From NCBI GenBank assembly GCA_027575765.1, contig JANBPT010000623.1, forward strand, positions 1 to 28,040: 28,040 nt of DNA. The letters are read 5' to 3'. The notes beneath the pieces were generated by a model that saw only the letters and a list, made by a program, of their open reading frames with translations, did not search any database and had not been told where the DNA came from. Positions 10,016-17,935 of this stretch are shown here, in pieces. The position numbers were made by a program, and so were the translations under genes. Within the stretch, counting starts at the first letter, position 1; each line of letters begins with the position of its first letter. Source of the DNA: Tieghemiomyces parasiticus (lineage: Eukaryota; Kickxellomycota; Dimargaritomycetes; Dimargaritales; Dimargaritaceae).

Positions 10016-12084
10016 ATGTTGGGATCCGCCTCTTTGCACCGCCGCCACTTCCGGCCAACGAAGGCCTCATATCCCCTCTCCACCAAGTCCAGCACCGTTG
10101 ACCTGGGGCCGCCGGGTTTGGTCGCCACCACCGAGCCCGTACATCGGGCCTTGGAAGCTACGACCGATCAGCTGGTACCTCAATATTTTAGTCCGTTTCG
10201 TCAACGGGTACGGCGCTGGCTACACCCCATCGTTGTCGGTGAGACCGCGCAGCTTGCACAATGGCAGGATTGGCTGCGTGGCACGGCCGTCGTAGTGGTT
10301 CAGGAGGACCGGGTCAAGGCCGAGTGGTCGCTCGGCCGTAGCGGTGAGCGGGACGCTTCGGACGGAATCACCAGCGCCACCGCAAAGTCGAGCGACCTCA
10401 ACGACGACGCATCCGAGCTGGAGACCAGTGGGCGGAGGTCTCCTGGAGACCCTGCCACCGGTACGGCCGGCTCCGCCGCCGCCGTGTTCGCCCGGGATTC
10501 GTCCGCCAGTCCGCCGCTGCCTGCTCCACCCCTGGCTAGGACCCTTCCCAAGTCACCCCTCTCCTCCACCACTTCGTCCTTCGACCTATACTTCATTCTC
10601 ACATCGCTCCTCGGTAACCACAACTTCTTTTTATTGTTTCTACCGCTCATCTTCTGGACCGGCTGGGCGTCGTTCGCCCGCTCCCTCGTCCTAGTGGTTC
10701 TCGGGGCCATCTACATATCGAGCTGGATTAAGGACTGGTTATGCCTACCTCGGCCGCCGTCCCCGCCTCTCCAACGTCTGACCTGGTCCCCCGACCATAC
10801 GTTCGAGTACGGGTTTCCTAGCAGCCACACCACCTACTGCGTCAGTGTGGGACTTCACCTGATCGCCTGCTACCTTGGCCGCGACGTGGTCGCTGAGGCC
10901 GTTGACCATCACGGATGGGGGCAACAGGCCGTCGTGGCCGGTATTGGGTTATTTGTGGCCAGTATTGGGTTCGGGCGAATCTATTGCGGCATGCACAGCG
11001 TCACTGACGTGTTGGGTGGGGCTGTCCTCGGAACTGCATGGTGGGCGGCTGTCTATTTCACCCATCCCCTCCTAGACGGCTACCTACTCGGAGGCCACGC
11101 CAGCGGTAAGTGGTTTATGGGGACGGTGGCCCTCTTCATTAAGGGAAGTCGTAGCGGCTATTGACGCTGTTATATATGGATGCTGACCTCCTACCCGTGG
11201 CTAACCTGTCCTTCCTGACGTGGTCCTTTTTACTTATTATTTCATTCTACTTTTCCATGGCCCCTAACTCTAGTGCCCCTGGCTCTTCTCCTCATTGTTA
11301 CTATGGGCGCCCTAAGTTTCCCCGTCGCCATTGGTCCCTGCCCATGCTACAAGGATAGGTGAGTACGCTAGAGTGTGACCGGATGTGCCCACATCGGCAA
11401 CCTATTTTCTATTATCATGGGGGTGGTGGGAGGGGGATGGGGCAGGTCTTTCCTCCCTCCTACTCTCCACCGCCATGAACGGTGACGGGCGGCAACGAAC
11501 TAACTTAATCCGGCCGACGCTACCGTACTGTACAATGGACCAGCTTCGCCTGCCTGGGTGTGATTTTTGGGATTGGCCTTGGTACCTGGGCCTTCGTGCA
11601 CCACCCGGCCTCAACCTCCAACCCGCTCCCTGCCACGGTTCCCTTCGCCTACGCGAGCTTAGGCTTCACCCGCTCCCTACTCCGTATCGTCGTCGGCCTA
11701 GCCGTTCTCATTGCATGGAAGGTCGGCGCCCAATGGTCGGGTAGGCAGCTGGCATCCCTGGCGGCGGCGAGCAGCACTTCGTCAAAACCAGCCGCGTCAG
11801 AGGACAGGGCAGGGCATGGACCGCAAGTTTCGTCGATCGAGAGCACACTCGTTGCGTCCGCTGCTCGTCTGGCAGCCTCCGTCACGGCGGGTGCCCCACA
11901 TTCCTCCGGTACGGCATCTGCTGGCCAGAGCTGCAAGCACTTGGCGAAGCTACCGATGGAGCAGGAGATGTACGGCACCGCTAACTACATCCGGCTGGTC
12001 GTCTACACCGGCATTGGCTTCCTGGCCGCCTACGGCGTTCCTAGCCTATACCCGTTGATCGGCTTGGGGCTGCCTCCTATCTAA
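10016..12084 (+). CDS. long-chain base 1-phosphate phosphatase (PAP2 family), LCB3/YSR3/SGPP-like
   Basis: I read three exons: 10016-11105, 11274-11358 and 11544-12084, with introns GTAAGT...CTAG (168 nt) and GTGAGT...CCAG (185 nt). Phases match, giving 571 residues. Exon 1 holds the PAP2 active site: KDWLCLPRP (239-247), PSSHT (268-272) and GRIYCGMHSVTD (320-331; Arg321, His327, Asp331). Exon 2 contributes a hydrophobic span and GPCPCYKD, and exon 3 the membrane-embedded C-terminus, as in yeast Lcb3. Family members dephosphorylate sphingoid base 1-phosphates in the ER membrane, controlling ceramide synthesis and signalling. A low-complexity insert (about 104-185) separates the N-terminal region from the first span. 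Without splicing, exon 1 would stop at 11164 and lose the conserved CPC segment and last spans, which supports the introns. CTAAC branch candidates occur in both. Substrate preference is inferred. Confidence 0.9.
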
Positions 12085-12448
12085 GGGATTGGCGGGGGGG
12101 GGTTTATCAATAGCCTGGATCGCACGTAATCCAGTCGAGCAGCCACATCGGAACTTTTTTTTTGCTATGCAGGAGAGCAGCCGGTACAGATTATAATTTA
12201 CATCAAACAGAACCCTACAAGGGTGAAACTGAGCTACAACCAGATCAAAGATATGGATCATACGCATGTGGAGCGCGGTGGGCGTTCAATGGATGGCTGA
12301 CTGAGGATGAACATAAATGAAGCTGGAGAGGCAACGCCAGCGAGAATTATAAAGTATTATTCGGATACAACGAGTAATGTGGCATCTAAATTCACAACGA
12401 GGAAGCAAAGGTGCGGGTAGGAGCCTAGCATAGCCGTGCCTGCCGTCG
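12085..12448. other. convergent intergenic region
   Basis: The 3' flanks of the plus-strand lipid phosphatase and the minus-strand PARN gene meet here. There are G- and T-runs but no gene or clear structural element. Confidence 0.6.
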
Positions 12449-14137
12449 TCACTCGGCTACCACCCCGCCCAGGGCGTGGGTGGTGTACTGGGAAATAAAC
12501 TGGTCGTAGGGCACGACGCTGCCGACCCAGGGTATGAGCCGGCTCTTGGTGGTACAGTATTTCTTCAACAGGTAAGTGATGTCATCGATGGTTTGGAATA
12601 CGGCCGGCGGGATCCTGTCCAGGGTAATAAAGCAGCCGTCGCTACCCATGGGGGACAGGAGGTATTGACCCAATGTGGTCCCCAGGGCTTGTGGGTACTC
12701 GTCAAACCGGAGGGCTGGGGATATGGTCTTGACGTAGAACACGTTGGGTTTTACGGGCGCCACGTCCGTGCCCACCAGGTCTAGTACGGCCAGGTCCGAG
12801 TTGGTCAGGAACAGGCGGTTGACGTATTTGAGTAGTAGAGCCGACCGGAAATCCACTCGGCCCTGGCCTTTCCAGTGCGTGTTGACCGGATGCGCACTGA
12901 TTACCGAGAGCTCGCGGATCAACACCACTCCGGTCATGAGGGCGTCGTACCCAGCCTCGTGCGCGTGCGCCCCGGTGTACCGGCTGAATCGTGGACCCAG
13001 GACGACGGGCGACCGGGACCCGTCCATCCGTTCCAAGCGGTCATACAATACCTCCAGGGACGTGTTCTCCCGGAAGCTGCGCAGCTCGTGGGCAGACTCC
13101 GCGATGGTCTTCGTGTCGATGATAAGCGGGAACAGGTGGTGGAGCTGCGACTTGAACTCGGAGAGGACCGGTGGTAAGGGCTCGCAAAACTGATTGTATA
13201 GGTGGCAGAGATCTAGGAGCAGGTTGTGGCCTACGAGCGGTTTCCGGTGTCGAATCAGCATGTCAATGACGTGATTAAACCCACGGGCGCGATCAATATC
13301 CTTCTCGAAGTTGTGTAGTCGCTCGTTCCGTCGCTGGGCCAACTCGTCGGGTGTGGCACGTACTACGTGGACAAAGTTAGACCGGCCTTCAGCGAAGAGC
13401 TTATCCCCCAGTTTGCGGACTTCCTGGAAAACCAGGCGTTTCTGGTACGCGTTAGCGGTGACAATATTGATATACCGAGTGTCCGTGGCCAGCCAGGCCC
13501 TTAGCTTATGTACGACATCGTGGAAGAAATCTCGGTTCCGCTCGTCGATCAGGATATCGGGCAGGTTCTCGGCAACGTGGGGTGAGCAAGTCTCGCGGCA
13601 CCGGAGCTCCTGGGCGGGGGTCATGTAGGGGATACCTTCGTAGACCCAGCGGTTGAAATTAAAGTGGGACTTGGCGAGGAAGTCGAAGGCCGAGTTTTGG
13701 CAAACGAGCCGCATATCCGGTTGGGCCCGCCCGTTTACTGACGTGGGAAACAGGTAAAAGTTGAACGGCATGGCCTCGTAGTGGCCATGGCCGCCCAGGT
13801 TCTGGGACCCGACGGCACAGAGTCCGCTGCTAGCTCCGTTGTTGGCGGGCCGTGAGGAAGATGGGGACGCCGTGTCGGGTGGCAGGAAGCCGAAGGAGTT
13901 GGGCTTGCTGTCGCGCCAATGGAAGGCGGTCAGGCCGAACTGGATAATGGAGAACGTTTCGGCCATTTGCTTCAGCTTGTGGTACCGCCAGTCCGGCCCG
14001 TCCAGCGAATGCCCCTTAGTGTCTTCGCCCGTGTAGAGTCCCGAAAATTCGGCGTCAATGGCGATAAAGTCGGCCCCGGCGATGGCATCCTCGATCGTTG
14101 ACCGGGCCGAGGGAAAGTCGCTGCGGCTGATGTCCAT
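12449..14137 (-). CDS. PARN: poly(A)-specific ribonuclease PARN (CAF1/DEDDh family)
   Basis: Single-exon gene of 562 residues. The N-terminus follows human PARN closely, so the start is secure. All DEDDh catalytic residues are visible: Asp28 and Glu30 in AIDAEFSG, Asp309 in GHNLLLDLCH, and His393 and Asp398 in HEAGYDALMTG. Other family marks are FSIIQFGL, MPFNFYLFP, MRLVCQNSAFDFL, GIPYM and LIIDTKTIAES. Residues about 217-262 occupy the R3H position, and about 470-545 the position of the RRM-like C-terminal domain. A low-complexity insert (about 78-121) splits the first nuclease lobe. PARN trims poly(A) tails 3' to 5' and matures small RNAs such as snoRNAs in animals; the substrate here is inferred. 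Saccharomyces lacks it and fission yeast has a relative, so its presence fits a fungus that kept the ancestral gene. Confidence 0.95.
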   Translation of the reverse strand: MDISRSDFPSARSTIEDAIAGADFIAIDAEFSGLYTGEDTKGHSLDGPDWRYHKLKQMAETFSIIQFGLTAFHWRDSKPNSFGFLPPDTASPSSSRPANNGASSGLCAVGSQNLGGHGHYEAMPFNFYLFPTSVNGRAQPDMRLVCQNSAFDFLAKSHFNFNRWVYEGIPYMTPAQELRCRETCSPHVAENLPDILIDERNRDFFHDVVHKLRAWLATDTRYINIVTANAYQKRLVFQEVRKLGDKLFAEGRSNFVHVVRATPDELAQRRNERLHNFEKDIDRARGFNHVIDMLIRHRKPLVGHNLLLDLCHLYNQFCEPLPPVLSEFKSQLHHLFPLIIDTKTIAESAHELRSFRENTSLEVLYDRLERMDGSRSPVVLGPRFSRYTGAHAHEAGYDALMTGVVLIRELSVISAHPVNTHWKGQGRVDFRSALLLKYVNRLFLTNSDLAVLDLVGTDVAPVKPNVFYVKTISPALRFDEYPQALGTTLGQYLLSPMGSDGCFITLDRIPPAVFQTIDDITYLLKKYCTTKSRLIPWVGSVVPYDQFISQYTTHALGGVVAE

Positions 14138-14282
14138 GGCGGGTGTGGTGATGTAGGGGGAAAGGGAATGCGAAGAGTGTCAATAGGCACGGAAGGACAG
14201 CCGACCAGGAAGCTGGGTGGCGGGTCGATGGATAGTGAATGTAGGAGGCGGCCAGGGCGACGACGGAGTCCGGAAGGTGGAG

Positions 14283-14366
14283 TATTGGGAAAGGATCAGT
14301 CGACCTAGGCAGCAAGGGGCCGTATCAGAGCGGGGAACGATATGGCACCAAGCTCTGGAATGGCAA
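14283..14366 (-). promoter_or_regulatory. promoter-like word pair upstream of PARN
   Basis: TATTGGGAAAGGAT (14283-14296; minus strand ATCCTTTCCCAATA, with a CCAAT core) and TGGAATGGCAA (14356-14366) lie 146-229 nt upstream of the PARN ATG. The same two words in the same order occur at 5629-5691. Position and CCAAT core suggest transcription-factor sites; the factor is unknown. Confidence 0.4.
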
Positions 14367-15480
14367 GGAAAATGGATTCTAGAGCGACGAGGTCGAGAGG
14401 CAGAGCAGAGCCCAGATGTCGCAGCGACAGGCGGACGGTCGGGGAGAGTCAAAATGTTAAAACCCCCCCCCCCTCCCAGGAGGTCTACTGTGGAGGCGAT
14501 AGTGAAAGCGATTCGTGGGAGGCGGGGGATAAAGGCCTAGGTGTTTCAGGACCGTAGCTGGTGGCTAATTGCGTAGTCTCCAACTCCCGATTTTTCCAGC
14601 CTTGCGGGCTCCGGCTGATGAACTGATACCTGCCCGACATGCCCTAGTTTGTCTTTTTTTTTCTTCCTGCATAGCGCCGGCCCACACAGAGTGGCCGTAG
14701 ATGGCATCCATCACCCGGACACGTAACAATGCGTGTACACACGTATTCTTGCTGATCGCGACCCGCAATGCTGGATAGGTCAGCGCGAAAGGGACAGCTG
14801 TAGTCACCGTTGAGTCCCCTCACATCGCGAATGGTTCCCCGCACGGTTCAGGCCGACACCATGACCTATCCCAACTGATGGAGTGGCAAACATTGTCTCC
14901 TTGTGGTGGCACATCCTAGGCTTATGTGGGCTACCCAGTGAGGATACATATGGATGATGAGTTGACGCATATGTGGATACATGAGTGTGTACTTAAACCT
15001 TCACTTATGCATACCTTACCACAATAGTCCAAGGTAGAAGCGCCCATGCCGGTCACAATTTTCCTGACAGACCACACTGCAGGCTGTCAGGGAGGCAAGC
15101 AACATTATTGTTTACCTCATCTATTTCTGCTTTACAGCGGCGGTAGAAGGTTATATTGTCTCAATCCGAACAGAGGGTATCAGGCAACCGATGCAACGTT
15201 CATAGCAGCGCAGTCTCGGGCGCCACCATACTAGACTGTGGCCGTAAACGATGACGAAATTAAGAAGCAGATCACGAAGATGGATGCGGCTGCCATATTC
15301 AGAGACATCTACTAGGATAGTATTGGCTGGTCTCTAGGTACCCAAGTGACCACTGTTATCGACCCATGCAATCAACCGGGATTACGACGTCTGACTTACA
15401 GATGATAAATCGGGTAAGCCGCTCTGATGTGACACGTGGGACAAGCTTCCCATAGAAAATAGGTTAATTCCGTTTCAATG

Positions 15481-15546
15481 TATATAAGGTTCTGGTAAAC
15501 AGAGTCAGCAATGTGCAGGGTCGCGACAAGCTCGATCAGTGTCGCG
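15481..15546 (+). other. TATATAA followed by a perfect 7-bp hairpin
   Basis: TATATAA at 15481-15487 is followed 34 nt later by CGCGACA (15522-15528) pairing with TGTCGCG (15540-15546) around an 11-nt loop. The layout could be a small RNA gene with an upstream TATA box. No T-run terminator follows closely and no known RNA is recognised, so this is only a pointer. Confidence 0.15.
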
Positions 15547-16123
15547 TGGCCTTATGGTAGAGGTAATAAAAGCTAGATTGGAGTTAGTATGGCGAAGGAT
15601 TGGTAGTAGAGGGGAGGAAGTGATAGCAGAAGGGTTTATTGGGGTAAGGAGTAGGAATAGGGGCCACCCGTAGGTGGCGAGTGCTACGCAATTGTCAAGT
15701 AATACAAAAATATGAAAGGTGACAAAAAACGGAGACCAAGTTCATGAAGGCGAACTCGGTGGTTCAGATAGCAAGTTTGGGCTGCAAGGGTTCGTGAGTT
15801 CAACAGTGGTCTGGGGAGACCGAAGATTTCATAAGTTCGTAGATAAATAGTGTGAATTCGAGAGGAGATGCAGGGAAGGACCATGTGAGTTGGGCGGCTG
15901 GTTGCAGGGTGGCATGTTGGAAATGAAGATACAGAGCGGTGCCATCCTACGCTAGCCTAGTGTGGTTGTTTGGGAACCACAGTATAGTAACTAATTTTTT
16001 TAATAAAATGAAAAACACTACCACTAAACATTCCCGTAATCTTCATGATTGGTGTACCGTTGAGCACGCCGCCTGATCCAAGAGGATGAGGTGGGGGATT
16101 AAAGATGGAAAAAACATAATTAA

Positions 16124-16396
16124 TTATGGGCTATTAATCTCAGTCTTGTCATTCACCACGCCGAGGTTTATCCCAACTAGGAACTGATTTCTACCATATT
16201 CCGGCTGCTTCGGTGGCACATCTAGTCTGCTTTCGGATGAATTATTACTACCTTTCCCTCCTCGTTCTCCCAGCGTAACCATATACCCAGATAAATCGGC
16301 GTGCTCTAGAGCACAAACGTTCAGAACGAACATAGTAGTAGGGTAAAACAAGAACGCGTGCAATACCATGATACGTGCCTGGAGTCTGTAGCACAT
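16124..16396 (-). CDS. candidate small secreted protein, unrecognised
   Basis: A 90-codon frame. From an internal Met at residue 10 it reads MVLHAFLFYPTTMFVLNVCA, which resembles a signal peptide with cleavage after CA, leaving about 60 polar residues with one NNSS glycosylation-type site and no cysteine. The stop is TAA in an A/T-rich flank. No homologue is recognised, and a frame this short appears by chance many times in a window this size. The signal-like start is the only reason it is listed. Confidence 0.15.
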   Translation of the reverse strand: MCYRLQARIMVLHAFLFYPTTMFVLNVCALEHADLSGYMVTLGERGGKGSNNSSESRLDVPPKQPEYGRNQFLVGINLGVVNDKTEINSP

Positions 16397-16609
16397 CTGA
16401 TTGGAGTATTCAGAATCAAACGACCTCTTGTTCTAGGGGTGGTGATAGGATAATGGTTAAAATGGTTTAATGACTAAATAACAACATTGGTTAGCAAGCT
16501 TAAAAAAGGGAAATCAGTACTTCCGAAGGTACGAGGCATGAATCATCAAGAAAAATGTGAGTGGGGGGAAATTAGAATCAGCTGTCCGTTATGATGCCGT
16601 TGGCCGCAC

Positions 16610-17935
16610 CTAGGTACGGGGGATGCATTTGTTCGGCGCCGGATGGGTGGATGAGGCTGAGGGGTTTGTAGTCGAGGCGGTACCTGTGGGAATCGCCGTG
16701 GGGACCGAGTGCGAGTAGCTAGTAGACCCCGAAGCCGAGACAGTACCTGTGGGGGTCTGTGACGGTTCAGGGAATGGCACGGGACCAGTGGGATTCTCCG
16801 TGGGAATTGATTGCGAGTAGCCGATAGACCCCGAAGCCGAGGTACTGGTAGACCCCGAAGTCGAAGTGCTGGCAGATCCCGAAGCCGAAGTGCTGGCAGA
16901 AGCAGAAGCCGAAGTGCTGGCAGATCCCGAAGCCGAGGTGCTGGCAGAAGCAGAAGCCGAAGTGCTGGCAGACCCCGAAGCCGAGGTGCTGGCAGAAGCA
17001 GAAGCCGAAGTGCTGGCAGATCCCGAAGCCGAGGTGCTGGTAGAAGCAGACGCCGAAATCGAGGTGCTGGTAGAAGCAGGCGCCGAAATCGAGGTGCTGG
17101 TAGAAGCAGACGCCGAAATCGAGGTGCTGGTAGAAGCAGACGCCGAAGTCGAGGTGCTGGCAGACGCCGAAGTCGAGGTAGCGATCGCTCCCCCGGTAAC
17201 CGTAGAAAAGCTAGTGGTAGCTGGGGGGTTACCACCACAGTATGGCACGATCTCTAACCAGTCCATTTTAGCCGAATAGGGTGCTTTTTTCCAATCGACC
17301 TTCCCGGCCCATTCGTGGACGGGGGTTCCATCCCACACGCCCATGAGCAGGCGGTTAGCACCCACGGGGAACTTGCCATCGTTCTTGTTTTGGATGGTGC
17401 GTACCACTTTGCCTTCGACCGAATACTTGATGATCGTTGGGGTGAGCTCGATGGCGTACTCAAAGAACGCCGCGGATGCGTCGCCGTTGCTCAGCTTATG
17501 CTTGCCCATATCACTCTGGCCAGGCACGTCTTTGCCCTTACTGAAGAAGGTGGATTCGACGTGGTCTGTGTTGACACCAATCCATTCGAGGTCGACCTCG
17601 TCCTTGTTGGTGCCGCGCAATGTGAAGGCCGTGACCACCCCGTCGGTGGGGCCTGCTTGGAGACGCGTACGGATCAGACCAAATGGAATTTCCCGAGAAT
17701 AGTTGAGGGTCGTGTACTTGTGCGTCTCGTCCAAGGTCATGAGGAGGTTGCCGTTCTCGACGGTTGCCAAGCCTCCGGCGTCGAGGATAAAGTGGTCCAG
17801 CTCGCTGGGACTGTTGAAATCAAAGTGAACCGCTTGGCAGTCACTGCTCGCCGGCGCTGCGGAGACGGGGAGCACGATCGATAGGGCAAGGAGCGCGAGA
17901 GCCGAGGCGCCCCAGTTCAGTGTGAAGGCCTTCAT
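16610..17935 (-). CDS. CRH-type GH16 chitin-glucan crosslinking enzyme with Ser/Thr repeat tail
   Basis: Single-exon gene, 441 residues. A signal peptide covers about residues 1-26 (hydrophobic [15 protein letters not shown]). The GH16 domain spans about 33-233, with catalytic DEVDLEWIG at 112-120 (nucleophile Glu113, acid/base Glu117) followed by [11 protein letters not shown], both typical of fungal CRH transglycosylases that join chitin to beta-glucan in the wall. Residues about 240-374 are almost pure Ser/Ala/Thr in tandem repeats, probably an O-mannosylated stalk. The tail ends in NKCIPRT with no hydrophobic segment, so no GPI anchor is visible, unlike many CRH proteins; the enzyme may be freely secreted. 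The classical N-terminal chitin-binding module of Crh1-like proteins is not visible. Family assignment is firm; the precise linkage made is inferred. Confidence 0.92.
   Translation of the reverse strand: MKAFTLNWGASALALLALSIVLPVSAAPASSDCQAVHFDFNSPSELDHFILDAGGLATVENGNLLMTLDETHKYTTLNYSREIPFGLIRTRLQAGPTDGVVTAFTLRGTNKDEVDLEWIGVNTDHVESTFFSKGKDVPGQSDMGKHKLSNGDASAAFFEYAIELTPTIIKYSVEGKVVRTIQNKNDGKFPVGANRLLMGVWDGTPVHEWAGKVDWKKAPYSAKMDWLEIVPYCGGNPPATTSFSTVTGGAIATSTSASASTSTSASASTSTSISASASTSTSISAPASTSTSISASASTSTSASGSASTSASASASTSASGSASTSASASASTSASGSASTSASASASTSASGSASTSTSGSTSTSASGSIGYSQSIPTENPTGPVPFPEPSQTPTGTVSASGSTSYSHSVPTAIPTGTASTTNPSASSTHPAPNKCIPRT
16825..17160 (-). repeat. tandem repeats in the GH16 tail: nine 24-bp then four 30-bp units
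   Basis: From 16825 to 17040 there are nine consecutive 24-bp units; seven (16873-17040) alternate between two variants, beginning CAGATCCC/CAGACCCC and CAGAAGCA, so a 48-bp higher-order period is visible. From 17041 to 17160 there are exactly four 30-bp units beginning TAGAAGCA. All are multiples of three and keep the frame, coding 8- and 10-residue Ser/Ala/Thr units (about residues 259-370). Copy number is probably variable between strains. Confidence 0.95.

Larger units (their letters stand above)
14138..16609. other. 2.5-kb region, PARN promoter then mostly empty
   Basis: The first few hundred bases are the PARN upstream region. The rest has many stops in all frames. Two weak items are listed separately: a TATA-plus-hairpin at 15481-15546 and a small candidate reading frame at 16124-16396. 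Nothing else could be supported. Confidence 0.55.

Noticed and set aside
10300..10710. A 136-codon minus-strand frame
   Set aside because: It is antisense to exon 1 of the lipid phosphatase and is a shadow of that coding sequence.
11112..11164. Reading the phosphatase as ending at the stop at 11162-11164
   Set aside because: This drops the conserved CPC segment and last membrane spans, which are found downstream in phase after two good introns.
16546..17279. Long open frames on both strands overlapping the GH16 repeat tail, coding Arg-Ser, Leu-Pro-Ala-Pro and Glu-Val-Leu-Ala repeats
   Set aside because: The 24- and 30-bp units are multiples of three and lack stops in several frames, so all frames stay open automatically. 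Only the frame continuous with the signal peptide and GH16 domain is real.
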